In this document: positions 16,376 to 26,388 of the stretch, piece by piece
How the letters are laid out: every line of letters begins with the position of its first letter
Numbering within the stretch: the stretch's first letter is position 1
Assembly (NCBI GenBank): GCA_947489525.1
Contig: CANLDW010000001.1
Coordinates: forward strand, 496,001-560,000
Direction of reading: 5' to 3'
Length of the DNA: 64,000 bases
DNA from: an uncultured Psychrobacter sp.
GTDB lineage: Bacteria; Pseudomonadota; Gammaproteobacteria; Pseudomonadales; Moraxellaceae
The notes under the pieces: generated by a model
Told to the model about the DNA's origin: nothing
Seen by the model: only the letters and a program-made list of their open reading frames with translations
The model's database searches: none
Position numbers and translations under genes: made by a program

Positions 16376-18025
16376 TTAATCACCTTTAACAATCTTCGGT
16401 GGGCCTGGCAGTAGCTCTTCATCAACGAACTCGTTCGCTGTATTATGATCCACTGATTCTGCAGTAATGTATCTTTGCTGCGCGCGATATAAGATCAAAC
16501 GATCTCGACCCAAGCCCCGCCATAACGCATACATCATGACAAATATTACAATTGCAAAGGGTAGACCTGCAACGATAGCAGCGGCTTGTAGTGCGGCTAG
16601 TCCACCTGCTGCTAGTAAGATAGCGGCAATTAAACCCTGCATAACAGCCCAAAACAACCGCTGAATCTTTGGCGGATTGGTATCACCCCCAGCAGTCAAC
16701 ATGTCAATAACAAAACTTGCTGAATCGGATGAGGTCACAAACCACAGGACAATCATAATAACGATCAAAAAGGTGATCGGCTTGGTCAACGGATAGTACT
16801 CCACTAACTTAAAGATTGCGCTACCCGTATCCGCTTGCACCGCCTCCACTAACCCTGGACTGCCTATCAAGGGATCAAGAGCTGCCAGTAGCTCCATATG
16901 GATGGCCACACCGCCAAATGTGGTAAACCAAAAGAACAAAATGGTCATAGGAATAAGAAGGACGCCCAATACAAACTCGCGGATAGTACGACCACGGCTG
17001 ATACGCGCGATAAACACGCCGACAAAAGGTGCCCAGCTTACCCACCACGCCCAATAAAATATTGTCCAACTCGCCTGCCAGTCCGTACCACTGTACGACT
17101 CACCCCAGAAGCTTAAAGCAACAGCAGAGGATAAATAGTTACCGATATTTTCAAAGAAGCTATCAAAGATAAAAAGGGTTGGCCCTAAAATCACCATAAA
17201 GGTAAGTAAGACCCCAGTCATACCCATGTTAATATCGCTTAAGCGTTTAATCCCTTTATCAAGGCCAAGCATAAGTGAGCCGCAAGCGAGCGCAGTGACA
17301 AAAGCGATCGTAATAAATTGTACGGTCAGGCTATTTGGGATACCAAATAAATTCTCAAGACCCGAGTTGATCTGCATCACCCCTAAACCTAACGAGGTCA
17401 CTACCCCAAACATCGTTCCAAACACCGCCAAGACATCGACCGTATGACCCCAGCCGCCATAGATTCTACGACCGAGAATAGGATATAGCGTTGAGCGAAT
17501 CGAAAGCGGTAGACCGCGCCTAAAGTGAAAATAGGCCAGCGCTAATGCAACAATGGTATAGATTGCCCAAGCATGTAGACCCCAATGCAAGAATGAGATA
17601 TTCATTGCTTCTTTTGCAGCTTCAATACTCTGAGGCTCTGCAAGTGGCGGCGCCATAAAGTGATACAGGGGCTCAGCGGTACCCCAATAGACAAGTCCAA
17701 TACCTATGCCTGCTGAAAACAGCATACCAATCCACGAGAACAGCGGATATTGAGCTTCCTCTGTCTGTTTTCCAAGGCGGATATCACCGTAGCGGCTCGC
17801 TGCCAAATAAATACAAAAGGCTAGCGCGACATTCATCAAGACAATGAAGAACCAACCAAAGTTAGTGGTAATAAAACTTTGCAAAAAACTAAACAGTGCT
17901 CCTGCAGTCTCAGTAAAGAACGTACCAAATATGATAAAACCGACAATCAAAATGCCCGACGTGATGAAGACGGGTTTATTCACCCGTGGAAACGGGCCCA
18001 ATCTTTCAACCTTTACATGATCCAT
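16376..18025 (-). CDS. BCCT-family transporter, copy 2
   Basis: A 549-residue paralogue of the neighbouring gene with the same N-terminus (MDHVKVERLGPFPRV) and the same BCCT signature (WTIFYWAWWVSWAPFVG, then ARISRGRTIREF). The two diverge mostly in periplasmic loops, helices 1-2 and the central region, the pattern of an old tandem duplication followed by specialisation. A change at the signature (SWSPF in copy 1, SWAPF here) is close to the substrate path and may alter specificity; that is inference. An AGGAGG-like stretch lies upstream of the start on the minus strand (plus-strand 18047-18052), rather far from the ATG. Confidence 0.92.
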   Translation of the reverse strand: MDHVKVERLGPFPRVNKPVFITSGILIVGFIIFGTFFTETAGALFSFLQSFITTNFGWFFIVLMNVALAFCIYLAASRYGDIRLGKQTEEAQYPLFSWIGMLFSAGIGIGLVYWGTAEPLYHFMAPPLAEPQSIEAAKEAMNISFLHWGLHAWAIYTIVALALAYFHFRRGLPLSIRSTLYPILGRRIYGGWGHTVDVLAVFGTMFGVVTSLGLGVMQINSGLENLFGIPNSLTVQFITIAFVTALACGSLMLGLDKGIKRLSDINMGMTGVLLTFMVILGPTLFIFDSFFENIGNYLSSAVALSFWGESYSGTDWQASWTIFYWAWWVSWAPFVGVFIARISRGRTIREFVLGVLLIPMTILFFWFTTFGGVAIHMELLAALDPLIGSPGLVEAVQADTGSAIFKLVEYYPLTKPITFLIVIMIVLWFVTSSDSASFVIDMLTAGGDTNPPKIQRLFWAVMQGLIAAILLAAGGLAALQAAAIVAGLPFAIVIFVMMYALWRGLGRDRLILYRAQQRYITAESVDHNTANEFVDEELLPGPPKIVKGD

Positions 18026-18176
18026 CTAGGTAACAGCCTCATTTTTTAGGAGGTCATACTCTACCAAAATAACCATTGCTTATCAAACAATTACATATGT
18101 TAACTTAATAGGAATACGTAGACATTAAGAGTAAATAATCAACAATGACTGCGCCTGATGCAGACGCCTTATGTGG

Positions 18177-19439
18177 TTATTGCGATACTAGCTTTAACAA
18201 GCGGCCATTATCACCATCTTCTAATACAAAAACTTCACCATTAACGGCCAATACACTGCGTATCCGTTCACTCATATCGTAGCGATAGCGCTCTGTGGCT
18301 TGATTATTATTCATAGCGACAACGATAAGCGCCTTAGATGATAAGCCGCCGATTAATGCATTGTCCTGCCACGACGGAAAGTCGTTGCGACTGCCAGCAG
18401 AGTAAATGCTCATTGACGATGGCGATATGACAGGCGTCCAGCTCACCTCAGGAGCATCAAACTCTGGACGGGTATCATGATCGGGTATATCGGTACCTGA
18501 ATAGTTGCGTCCGTTCGAAACGATAGGCCAGCCATAGTTATTGCCTCGAGTAATTAAGTTAAACTCATCGCCGCCGCGCGGACCCATTTCATGCTCCCAC
18601 AGTTGACCTTTATAAAATGCCATGCCGAGCACGTTGCGATGACCGATGCTCCAAAACTGCGACTGCACAGCGCCGGGTGTGGTAAAAAAAGGATTGTCTC
18701 TGGGGATAGAACCATCAGGATAGAGCCTAATGATCTTGCCTAGATTGACGCTCATATCCTGTGCTGGATCCTTTTTTTGTCTATCGCCTGAGCTGATATA
18801 CAAATACTGACCATCAGGGGAGAATAGCAAGCGATGACTATAGTGCCCTTGACCTTTGACTTTGGGGGTCTGCTCCCAAATGGATGTAATGTTTTGCAGA
18901 CGCGGTGATTTTGTGTCTGCTCCTGTAAGCGTTGCCTTAATCACTTTAGCACCATAAGTATTGCCAGCGCCTGCCTCAGCATAGCTTAAATAGACGGTAT
19001 TGCTTTGAGCAAAGTCTGGCGCGATGATAATATCGCCCAAGCCGCCCTGCCCGCCGTACCCTACTGTCGGTACGCCTGCTACTGCTGTTTTGGTACCTGT
19101 TTCAGTATCGACAATCAACAGCTCACCTGTCTTTTGGGTAACTAGGAGTTTTTTGGTCGTATTTGTTGGTGTTAGTAACGCAGTCATTGCCCATGGCTCG
19201 TTAAAACTAGCGATCGTTTCAGTCGTAAAGGTGGGCTTGACCTCTGTTTGCGATGGATTACTGACTCCGTTTGTCGACTGCCGAGCATCTGCATTACTAT
19301 TATTGGCTTCATAGACTATGGCTTCTCGCTCTGACGTCGCTGTTGTTGAACTAGAGCAAGCAACAGTACTGGTTAAGAGCGCTGCAATCGTCAGCGGTAC
19401 AGCAATAGTGCTGTGCATGGCATTACGAGTATTTATCAT
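18177..19439 (-). CDS. PQQ-type aldose/sugar dehydrogenase lipoprotein (YliI-like)
   Basis: About 420 residues. A hydrophobic signal ends in LTSTVAC, a lipobox, so the enzyme is probably a periplasmic lipoprotein. The six-bladed soluble quinoprotein glucose dehydrogenase fold is shown by GYGGQGGLGDI, SPDGQYLYISSGDR, GHRNVLGMAF, EHEMGPRGGDEFNL and NGRNYSG. Members such as E. coli YliI oxidise aldoses using PQQ. Start: AAGG abuts the first ATG (19448), leaving no spacing, whereas the ATG at 19439 has a usable spacing, so 19439 is preferred. No PQQ biosynthesis gene is in the window. Confidence 0.87.
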   Translation of the reverse strand: MINTRNAMHSTIAVPLTIAALLTSTVACSSSTTATSEREAIVYEANNSNADARQSTNGVSNPSQTEVKPTFTTETIASFNEPWAMTALLTPTNTTKKLLVTQKTGELLIVDTETGTKTAVAGVPTVGYGGQGGLGDIIIAPDFAQSNTVYLSYAEAGAGNTYGAKVIKATLTGADTKSPRLQNITSIWEQTPKVKGQGHYSHRLLFSPDGQYLYISSGDRQKKDPAQDMSVNLGKIIRLYPDGSIPRDNPFFTTPGAVQSQFWSIGHRNVLGMAFYKGQLWEHEMGPRGGDEFNLITRGNNYGWPIVSNGRNYSGTDIPDHDTRPEFDAPEVSWTPVISPSSMSIYSAGSRNDFPSWQDNALIGGLSSKALIVVAMNNNQATERYRYDMSERIRSVLAVNGEVFVLEDGDNGRLLKLVSQ

Positions 19440-19517
19440 AACTGTCATCCTTTACTTTGGCTTGTTTACACTATAGCAAATGCCATTGTTCAAAATAAGT
19501 CTTTATTAAGTAATAAA

Positions 19518-19551
19518 AAACCCCTAATCTATCGGAATAGATTAGGGGTTT
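19518..19551 (-). terminator. Intrinsic terminator of clpB
   Basis: AAACCCCTAATCTAT and ATAGATTAGGGGTTT form a 15-bp perfect stem with loop CGGA, followed on the minus strand by TTTTTT. It lies just after clpB. Confidence 0.92.
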
Positions 19552-19564
19552 GTCGTTATACTAC

Positions 19565-19624
19565 TTATACATCAATAGACTTAGTTATACATCAATAGAC
19601 TTAGTTATACATCAATAGACTTAG
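19565..19624 (-). repeat. Perfect tandem repeat, 20 bp x3, over the clpB stop codon
   Basis: TTATACATCAATAGACTTAG is repeated exactly three times (19565-19584, 19585-19604, 19605-19624). The third copy contains the clpB stop codon (19621-19623 on the complement). Confidence 0.97.
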
Positions 19625-22218
19625 CTAACGTCAAGCTTACCAAAGATGAGATTATCGTTATCATCGACTTCAACTTTGATAATATCGCCTGCGACAAAAT
19701 CACCTGCCAACAGTCTAAGCGAGAGCGGGTTTTCGATCTCTTGCTGAATGGCGCGTTTGAGCGGACGTGCGCCGTATACCGGATCATAACCAACTGCAAC
19801 TAGCTTATTCATCGCATCATGTGACAGTTCGATATCAAGCTCACGTTCGTGTAAGCGCTGACGCAAACGATCAATCTGAATCTCAGCAATACCTGCCATC
19901 TGCGCCATACCAAGCGGATGAAAGACCACAATCTCATCAATACGGTTGACGAACTCAGGACGGAAGTGCTGACCAACCGACTCCATAACCTCGGACTTGA
20001 TGTCCTCATAGCTCTCACCTACCATCTCTTGGATCTTATGCGAGCCTAAGTTACTGGTCATAATGATAACCGTGTTTTTAAAGTCAACCACCCGCCCTTG
20101 CGAGTCCGTTAAGCGTCCATCGTCCAACACTTGCAGTAAGATATTAAAGACATCAGGATGCGCTTTTTCGACCTCATCAAACAAGATAACGCTATAAGGC
20201 TTACGGCGTACCGCTTCGGTAAGCGTACCGCCTTCCTCGTAACCCACGTATCCTGGAGGCGCGCCGACAAGACGGCTCACGCTGTGCTTCTCCATGTACT
20301 CGCTCATATCAATGCGTACAATAGCGTCCTCACTATCAAACAAGAAGTTCGCCAGCGACTTGGTCAGCTCAGTCTTACCAACACCCGTAGGTCCTAAGAA
20401 CAAGAACGAACCTGAGGGGCGGTTAGGGTCAGATAGCCCTGCTCGGCTACGGCGTACTGCATTAGCCACTGCTTCAACGGCTTCATCTTGACCAATGACG
20501 CGCTCATGCAGCTTATCTTCCATTGCGATCATTTTTTCGCGGTCGCCTTGCATCATCTTACTAACAGGGATACCTGTAGCCGCCGCAACCACTTCAGCGA
20601 TCTCATTATCCGTCACTTTGTTACGTAGTAGTTTGACGTCAGTAGGTTCACCTGTTTGTTCTTTTTGTTCTGCAAGATCGGACTCACTAATACGGCGCTC
20701 AAGCTGCGGTATGGTCTCGTATTGTAGCTTACTCATGGTCTCATAATCGCCCTCGCGGCTGGCTTTATCATAAGCAATGCGCGCTTTATCCAGCTCATCT
20801 TTAAGCTGTTTACTGCCTTCAACGAGTGCTTTTTCTGCCTGCCAAATCTCATTGAGATCGGCAAGCTCTCTTTCAAGCTCATCAATTTGTCCATCGAGCA
20901 CTTTAAGCTCAGCTTGCGCGCCTGCGTCCTCTTCGCTTTTAAGTACTTCGCGCTGCATCTTCAGCTGTATTAGACGGCTATCAAGCTTACCTAGAGCTTC
21001 AGGTTTGCTATCCATCTCCATACGTAGACGACTAGCGGCTTCATCTACTAAGTCAATCGCTTTGTCCGGCAGTTTACGATCCGTGATATAGCGATGGCTC
21101 ATGCGTGCAGCAGCAATGATGGCGCTGTCTTGAATATCAACACCGTGATGTAACTCATAGCGATCTTTGAGACCGCGCAAGATCGCGATGGTGTCCTCAA
21201 CACTAGGCTCATCGACGAGTACTTTTTGGAATCGGCGCTCAAGTGCGGCGTCCTTTTCGATGTACTGGCGATACTCATCAAGCGTCGTCGCACCAACGCA
21301 GTGCAGCTCGCCGCGCGCGAGTGCTGGTTTTAGCATGTTACCAGCATCCATCGCGCCCTCAGATTTGCCCGCGCCAACCATCGTATGCAGCTCATCGATA
21401 AACAAAATGACATTACCTTCTTGCTTAGCAAGATCGCTGAGCACAGCTTTGAGACGCTCTTCGAACTCACCACGGAACTTAGCACCAGCAATCAGAGCGC
21501 CTAAATCCAGTGATAGCACTTCTTTGTTACGTAAACCTTCGGGAACGTCTTTGTTGACGATTTTCTGCGCCAGTCCTTCAACGATAGCGGTCTTACCAAC
21601 ACCCGGCTCACCGATCAGTACAGGATTATTTTTGGTACGGCGCGAGAGCACCTGAATAGTACGGCGAATCTCTTCATCACGGCCAATCACTGGATCAAGC
21701 TTACCCAGCTCAGCTTGTTCTGTTAGGTTAATCGTGTACTTGTTGAGCGCATCACGCTGATCTTCGGCGTTTTGATTATCTACCGTATCATCACCGCGTA
21801 GCTGCTCGATGACTGCTTTTAGCTTGTCAGCAGTAACGCCAGCACTTTCAAATATCTTTTTGGTCTCACCTTGTTCAGCTAACGCCAGTAGCACCCATTC
21901 AGTGGCAATAAAATCATCGCCTTCCTTTTGTGCTTGGCGATCCGCTAAGTTTAATATTTTGACCGAATCAGGGTTAAGGTTGACATCCCCTGTTGGATTG
22001 CTGATCGTCGCTTGATTATCTAATGCTTTAGCCACGCCATTTTTAAGCGCTGGGATAGAAGCGCCCGCTTGCTGGCAGATGGATAAATTTGCTTCATCTT
22101 GCAGCAAGGTTGCAAGCAGATGTACAGGCGCAATACCGGTATGATCCCGGCCAATTGCCAAACTCTGCGCTTCAGATATGGCAGTCTGCAATTTTTGTGT
22201 AAATTTTTCGAATCTCAT
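19621..22218 (-). CDS. clpB: ATP-dependent disaggregase ClpB
   Basis: An 865-residue hexameric AAA+ chaperone of standard length. In order: the Clp N domain (1-150), the first AAA module with [13 protein letters not shown] and the Walker [15 protein letters not shown], a long coiled-coil middle domain (about 410-525, rich in Glu/Lys/Leu, with QLERRISES), and the second AAA module with [13 protein letters not shown] and [14 protein letters not shown]. The coiled-coil insert separates it from ClpA. With DnaK it rescues aggregated proteins after heat or freezing stress. AGGAG precedes the ATG, and a heat-shock-type promoter lies about 80-110 bp upstream. Confidence 0.97.
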   Translation of the reverse strand: MRFEKFTQKLQTAISEAQSLAIGRDHTGIAPVHLLATLLQDEANLSICQQAGASIPALKNGVAKALDNQATISNPTGDVNLNPDSVKILNLADRQAQKEGDDFIATEWVLLALAEQGETKKIFESAGVTADKLKAVIEQLRGDDTVDNQNAEDQRDALNKYTINLTEQAELGKLDPVIGRDEEIRRTIQVLSRRTKNNPVLIGEPGVGKTAIVEGLAQKIVNKDVPEGLRNKEVLSLDLGALIAGAKFRGEFEERLKAVLSDLAKQEGNVILFIDELHTMVGAGKSEGAMDAGNMLKPALARGELHCVGATTLDEYRQYIEKDAALERRFQKVLVDEPSVEDTIAILRGLKDRYELHHGVDIQDSAIIAAARMSHRYITDRKLPDKAIDLVDEAASRLRMEMDSKPEALGKLDSRLIQLKMQREVLKSEEDAGAQAELKVLDGQIDELERELADLNEIWQAEKALVEGSKQLKDELDKARIAYDKASREGDYETMSKLQYETIPQLERRISESDLAEQKEQTGEPTDVKLLRNKVTDNEIAEVVAAATGIPVSKMMQGDREKMIAMEDKLHERVIGQDEAVEAVANAVRRSRAGLSDPNRPSGSFLFLGPTGVGKTELTKSLANFLFDSEDAIVRIDMSEYMEKHSVSRLVGAPPGYVGYEEGGTLTEAVRRKPYSVILFDEVEKAHPDVFNILLQVLDDGRLTDSQGRVVDFKNTVIIMTSNLGSHKIQEMVGESYEDIKSEVMESVGQHFRPEFVNRIDEIVVFHPLGMAQMAGIAEIQIDRLRQRLHERELDIELSHDAMNKLVAVGYDPVYGARPLKRAIQQEIENPLSLRLLAGDFVAGDIIKVEVDDNDNLIFGKLDVS

Positions 22219-22298
22219 AGGAGTATCCTTTTAGTCTGAATAATAAGCCGCGCCTTTTATTATTATGTAATAGCAGCGCAGCCGTTGCGTTGCTATCT

Positions 22299-22327
22299 AT
22301 ATAAGGTATAGCGTCTTTTATTTCAAG
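22299..22327 (-). promoter_or_regulatory. Sigma-32-like promoter of clpB
   Basis: On the minus strand CTTGAA (22322-22327) is followed after 15 bp by CCTTATAT (22299-22306), close to the heat-shock consensus CTTGAAA / CCCCATNT. The remaining clpB-ldt gap (to 22603) shows nothing else I can support. Confidence 0.55.
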
Positions 22328-22603
22328 CTATAAATTTTATGTCAATAGAGGATAATGACTTATTAGTATAATCAATAAGATAGCTGGAGAATTTTCTAAT
22401 TTTGGTTTGGTTGCTATTTGATATATCCCATGTCAACAGTAATGGTATCAAATATGAATAAGGCCTGACGGTAATGTTTTCAATAAGAGGACACTACAAT
22501 AACGCTGAATATTCATTTAAAACGTCTGATAAAAAAACTAAAGAAGGTTAAAACAGTAGCGATAAGAGCTAACAGCCAGACATAATGCAGACTTACTTTA
22601 AGT

Positions 22604-23161
22604 TTATTCAATGATTTCAATCGGTGTACCAACAGCGACGGCACTCATGATCTCATTCATCTCGGGGTTGCTCACGGCAATGCAACCATCCGTCCAATCG
22701 CGCCGCTGATTGAGCCATGCTAGATGCTCATAGCCATTCATCTGCCCATGAATCATAATATCGCCGCCGGGACTCACGCCGCGCTTTTTTGCCTGTGCGA
22801 TATCAGCAGCATTAGGATAGCTGATGTGAATGGAGCGATAAGCAATGGAGTTCTCATTTTTATAATCTAGCGTATATGTGCCCACAGGGGTGCGCTCATC
22901 GCCTTCTTGCTGTTTGTGTCCGATAGGATTATCGCCAAGCGCAATAGTATAAGTCTTTATGACCGTATCGCCACTGAGCAACTGTAGAACACGCTCAGAC
23001 TTATCGACAAAGACCTTATCAATAGTCACGTCAATGGGCATGGCACTGCTGGCAGGGTTAGTTGTCGCAAGCGCTTGCATAGCTATGATAAAAGAACCGC
23101 TTAACGCAATGATGATAAAAAACCAGTAGCGGGTTTTGAGAGGTTGTAAAGACAATGACAT
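22604..23161 (-). CDS. L,D-transpeptidase (YkuD domain), exported
   Basis: A 185-residue protein with an N-terminal hydrophobic signal (about 13-32, ending MQALATT). The YkuD domain carries IMIHGQMNGYEHLAWL (conserved His) and DWTDGCIAVSN with the catalytic Cys, matching the HG...S/T-x-G-C-h-R/A-h-x-N pattern; an alanine takes the usual arginine place after the Cys. These enzymes make 3-3 crosslinks in murein or attach lipoproteins to it. No LysM or other binding domain is present, so this is a minimal version. Single gene, convergent with nothing nearby. Confidence 0.88.
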   Translation of the reverse strand: MSLSLQPLKTRYWFFIIIALSGSFIIAMQALATTNPASSAMPIDVTIDKVFVDKSERVLQLLSGDTVIKTYTIALGDNPIGHKQQEGDERTPVGTYTLDYKNENSIAYRSIHISYPNAADIAQAKKRGVSPGGDIMIHGQMNGYEHLAWLNQRRDWTDGCIAVSNPEMNEIMSAVAVGTPIEIIE

Positions 23162-23261
23162 GGCTGTTGCCGCTTATTGAGAATGAATGATCTCAAAAGT
23201 AGCAAAAAACCATGTCAAAGGGGGTACAGAATTTGTGAATTGTGTGTGTAAACTAACATCG

Positions 23262-24036
23262 TTACACCATGCGAATAGCACCATCTAAGCGAATCACTTC
23301 ACCGTTTAGGTAAGCGTTATCAATAATGTGGGTCACCAGCTTAGCAAATTCATCAGGTATACCTAAACGCTTCGGATAAGGGACAGCTGACTCTAGCTCA
23401 TTACGCGCTTTTTCAGGTAAGCTTTGCATCATAGGCGTTGCAAATACACCTGGCGCAATGGTCATTACGCGAATACCGTGACGAGTCAACTCGCGCGCCA
23501 ATGGCAACATCATCCCAACCACGCCTGCTTTAGACGACGCATAACTGGCTTGCCCTACTTGTCCATCAAATGCTGCGATAGAGGCCGTATTAATAATGAT
23601 ACCGTTATCGGCGTTTTGCGCGCTTTCAGGACTGGCATCAGCTGCCACGCGCTTAGCAATACTTGCTGCAACTAAGCGTGCCACATTGAATGAGCCAACT
23701 AGATTAATAGTAACACCGCGCGTAAACTCATCAAGATCAGCAGGATTATTCTCACGGTCTAATAGCTTTTGTACGACTCCAATGCCAGCGCAGTTAACTG
23801 ACCCTTGGATACTGCCAAACTCGTTTTCAGCCATAGCGACTGCTGTTTGTACATCGTCGCCGCTCGTGACATCACAGCGTACAAAACGAGCATGAGCACC
23901 CAGCTCTTTTTCTAGCGTCTGCATTCAGATCGGCGATGATGACATTGCCGCCTTGCTTGGTAATAGCACGCACTACCGCTTCCCCTAGTCCTGATGCGCC
24001 GCCTGTAACCAAAAAGCTATTTCCCTGTACTTGCAT
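23262..24036 (-). pseudogene. Short-chain dehydrogenase (3-hydroxyacyl-CoA dehydrogenase type II-like), frameshifted
   Basis: Two overlapping frames encode one SDR protein. From the ATG at 24036 the frame reads MQVQGNSFLVTGGASGLGE, the Rossmann TGxxxGxG start, then VIIADLN, and then loses the family sequence near 23925. The other frame, open from 23924 to the stop at 23262, continues with the expected LEKELGAHARFVRCDV, VNCAGIG, the catalytic Ser region NTASIAAF, and YASSKAG (Tyr/Lys). The span of 775 bp is 258 codons plus one base, so one extra base (or two missing) breaks the frame. Family members use NAD to oxidise 3-hydroxyacyl-CoA. No homopolymer lies at the break. It is a true mutation or a sequencing error; the product as read lacks the NAD-binding half. 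Confidence 0.82.
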
Positions 24037-24132
24037 AGTATTCCCTTAATCCTTGTAGCTTAAAGATCGTAATTTAAGATATGAGCACATTATTCTACTG
24101 TTTTTTTTCGGACAATACCGCTTTTTTTGACG

Positions 24133-25317
24133 TTAGGCTAGACGCTCATCACGTAAACGGTTTAAAAACCCAAGCAAAGCTTTTTCCTCTACGCTTTGAT
24201 ACGCTCTAGTGCGGCCACGGCGCGCTTGTTTGTATGGCTCATAAAACTCGCTGGCTAAAAACTTCTCAATAATAATCGGATGAATGTAGGAGGCGCGGCA
24301 CACGCTTGGTGTATTGCCAAGATCGTCAGCCACATCCTTAACCATATCTGTGACCAGCTGCTGTCTAAGCTTACTGTCAGGCTCGCTTGCCAATATCTCC
24401 TCGCCTGCTGCGATATGTAGTTCGTCATAAAGATAGCTTGCTGCCAGCACACTTGCCATCCACGTCCGAAAGTCCTTGGCGCTGTATAGACGACTTACGC
24501 ACTCCGCCTCTTTATCCGTGTTATGTGTACTAGTATCAGCGCATAAGTGCTCGCGCAAATAATCATTGATATCGCCGCTATCGACCACTTGCTTATCGCC
24601 ATTTTCATCCAAGTATTTAAATATCTGATAACCTGGTAGCTCAGAACACGCTTGCACGATGTCAATCAAACGCTCATCTTGCAACTCGATATGATGCTCC
24701 TTAGCACTTTTACCGACGAAGTCAAAAGCCAAACCGTCCTCAGTCTCACTGACGTGTTTACTGCGTAGCGTGCTTAGACCATAGCTCTTATTCAACTTAG
24801 CGTAGCGGCTATTGCCAATACGGATCAAGGTGGTCTCGAGCAGTTTAACTACCGCTGCCAATACATTGGCGCGCGAGAGTGGCTCAGCCTCTAAATCTTG
24901 TTCGACCTGCGCGCGCAAGTTAGGCAGGGCGGTCGCAAAGCCGATAATCGCATCAAATTTTGCCTGATCGCGGACGCTATCCCATAGCGGATGATAGAGA
25001 TACTGCTTGCGCGACTTGTCATCACGACCCGTCGATTGCAGATGGCCTTTGTCATCCTTACATATCCAGACCTCAGTCCACATCGGCGGAATGACCAGCT
25101 CCTTAAAACGTTTGCGCAGCGCTTTATCCTTGACCGTCTTGCCTGCTTCATCTCGATAAGTAAAGCCGCGCCCCCAACGCACACGAGTATAACCTGGCTC
25201 ATCATCACTGACATAGCGCAGTTTGGCGCGCTTGGCTAGGCGCTCATAATCGTGGCGCAGATCATAACTGATCTTATCGGTGTTTTGCTCAGTGTTTTTC
25301 TCAGTGGTAGTCACCAT
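24133..25317 (-). CDS. DNA topoisomerase IB (poxvirus-like)
   Basis: About 394 residues from the ATG at 25317, with start codons further upstream possible (25413). The N-terminal domain holds PGYTRVRWGRGFTYRD and IPPMWTEVWIC, typical of bacterial type IB enzymes. The catalytic domain includes TLRSKHVSE, the KDFRTWMASVLAA helix (basic/His region) and CRASYIHPII, whose Tyr is the presumed nucleophile joining the DNA 3' end. It relaxes supercoils of both signs without ATP. Bacterial TopIB genes are scattered in distribution and absent from E. coli. Confidence 0.9.
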   Translation of the reverse strand: MVTTTEKNTEQNTDKISYDLRHDYERLAKRAKLRYVSDDEPGYTRVRWGRGFTYRDEAGKTVKDKALRKRFKELVIPPMWTEVWICKDDKGHLQSTGRDDKSRKQYLYHPLWDSVRDQAKFDAIIGFATALPNLRAQVEQDLEAEPLSRANVLAAVVKLLETTLIRIGNSRYAKLNKSYGLSTLRSKHVSETEDGLAFDFVGKSAKEHHIELQDERLIDIVQACSELPGYQIFKYLDENGDKQVVDSGDINDYLREHLCADTSTHNTDKEAECVSRLYSAKDFRTWMASVLAASYLYDELHIAAGEEILASEPDSKLRQQLVTDMVKDVADDLGNTPSVCRASYIHPIIIEKFLASEFYEPYKQARRGRTRAYQSVEEKALLGFLNRLRDERLA

Positions 25318-25495
25318 CGGTTCGCAGACCCTTATCATTACGTTATGGTTAAGTATAATCTGGGTTTTAGCATAGGTGATATTACCCAATTTTGCTGTTT
25401 GCTTGACGCGCAAAATGTGTAATGCTGTGTAAAAGTGGCTTGTAAATTCACTTTAGATATAAAACCCAATTCATTAAGCCTGCGAGTAAAAACAT

Positions 25496-25951
25496 ATGCC
25501 TAAAAGTAATACCGTGCACGTAACACCATTAGCAAAGACCGATCACGATACGTGGTTCGACTTGTGGCAAAAATATTTGACCTTTTATCAGACTGAGTTG
25601 CCGATGAGTACTACCAAGCACACGTGGCAAAACTTACACAATAGCGAAGTCCCTATTTATGGCTTTGGGGCGTGGCTGGACAATCAGCTGGTCGGTATCG
25701 TCCATGTGCTGCTACATCCAAGCACATGGAGCGAGACGGCATCATGCTATTTGCATGATTTGTACGTCGCTAAAGAAGTACGTGGTCAAGGTGTAGGACG
25801 AGCGCTTATTGAAGAGGTATATGAGTTTGCACGTACAAAGGACTGCAACCGTGTCTACTGGACGACTCAAGAAGGCAATACTACCTCTCGTTTACTTTAT
25901 GACACACTGGCAACCAAAACCGATATGATTCAATATCGCAAGAATATATAG
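25496..25951 (+). CDS. GNAT-family N-acetyltransferase
   Basis: A 151-residue single-domain acetyltransferase. LHDLYVAKEVRGQGVGRALIEEV is the acetyl-CoA-binding motif A (V-x-x-x-x-R-G-x-G-x-G/A), at about residues 84-106, and the later NRVYWTTQEGNTTSRLLYD is motif B. The substrate is unknown; the best resemblance is to the general GCN5-like group acting on small amines or amino acids. Divergent from the topoisomerase gene. Confidence 0.85.
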   Translation: MPKSNTVHVTPLAKTDHDTWFDLWQKYLTFYQTELPMSTTKHTWQNLHNSEVPIYGFGAWLDNQLVGIVHVLLHPSTWSETASCYLHDLYVAKEVRGQGVGRALIEEVYEFARTKDCNRVYWTTQEGNTTSRLLYDTLATKTDMIQYRKNI

Positions 25952-25991
25952 TCTGCAACCTAGTTATTTGTTCGAGCAATTAAAGCAAAAA

Positions 25992-26018
25992 AAACGCTAA
26001 GCATCACACTTAGCGTTT
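25992..26018. terminator. Bidirectional terminator, GNAT/ppnP
   Basis: AAACGCTAAG and CTTAGCGTTT form a 10-bp perfect stem with a 7-nt loop. A-rich and T-rich flanks allow use on both strands between the convergent genes. Confidence 0.88.
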
Positions 26019-26042
26019 ATTCATTTTTTATACCTGCATCCT

Positions 26043-26327
26043 TTACTTACCATAAGTGCATAAATAGGCAGTCTCGACGTCGACTTTTACTTGAAATTTT
26101 TGATTGGCTTCGATAGTGAAGTTTTGACCCGCCTCAAACGTTTGCCAGTCATCGCTATCTGGCAGCTTAACAGTCATGGCACCGCTAACTACTCTCATAG
26201 TCTCAAACTCGCTGGTGCCAAACTCGTACTCACCGATCTCCATAACGCCAACGGTGGCAGGTTTCGTTGTCGTTTGAAAGGCGATGGAGGTGACTTTATT
26301 ATCAAAATATTGATTAACGCTTGGCAT
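26043..26327 (-). CDS. ppnP: Pyrimidine/purine nucleoside phosphorylase (DUF1255)
   Basis: A 94-residue cupin, the standard length. [37 protein letters not shown] and [20 protein letters not shown] are the PpnP/YaiE landmarks. The family phosphorolyses many nucleosides to free base and ribose 1-phosphate. It sits 61 bp downstream of prfB on the same strand and may be read through from it. Confidence 0.92.
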   Translation of the reverse strand: MPSVNQYFDNKVTSIAFQTTTKPATVGVMEIGEYEFGTSEFETMRVVSGAMTVKLPDSDDWQTFEAGQNFTIEANQKFQVKVDVETAYLCTYGK

Positions 26328-26388
26328 AAATTATCCTTAAATAAATTAATGAGTAAGATTTAGATTTGGTACTTTATGAATTTTACTA

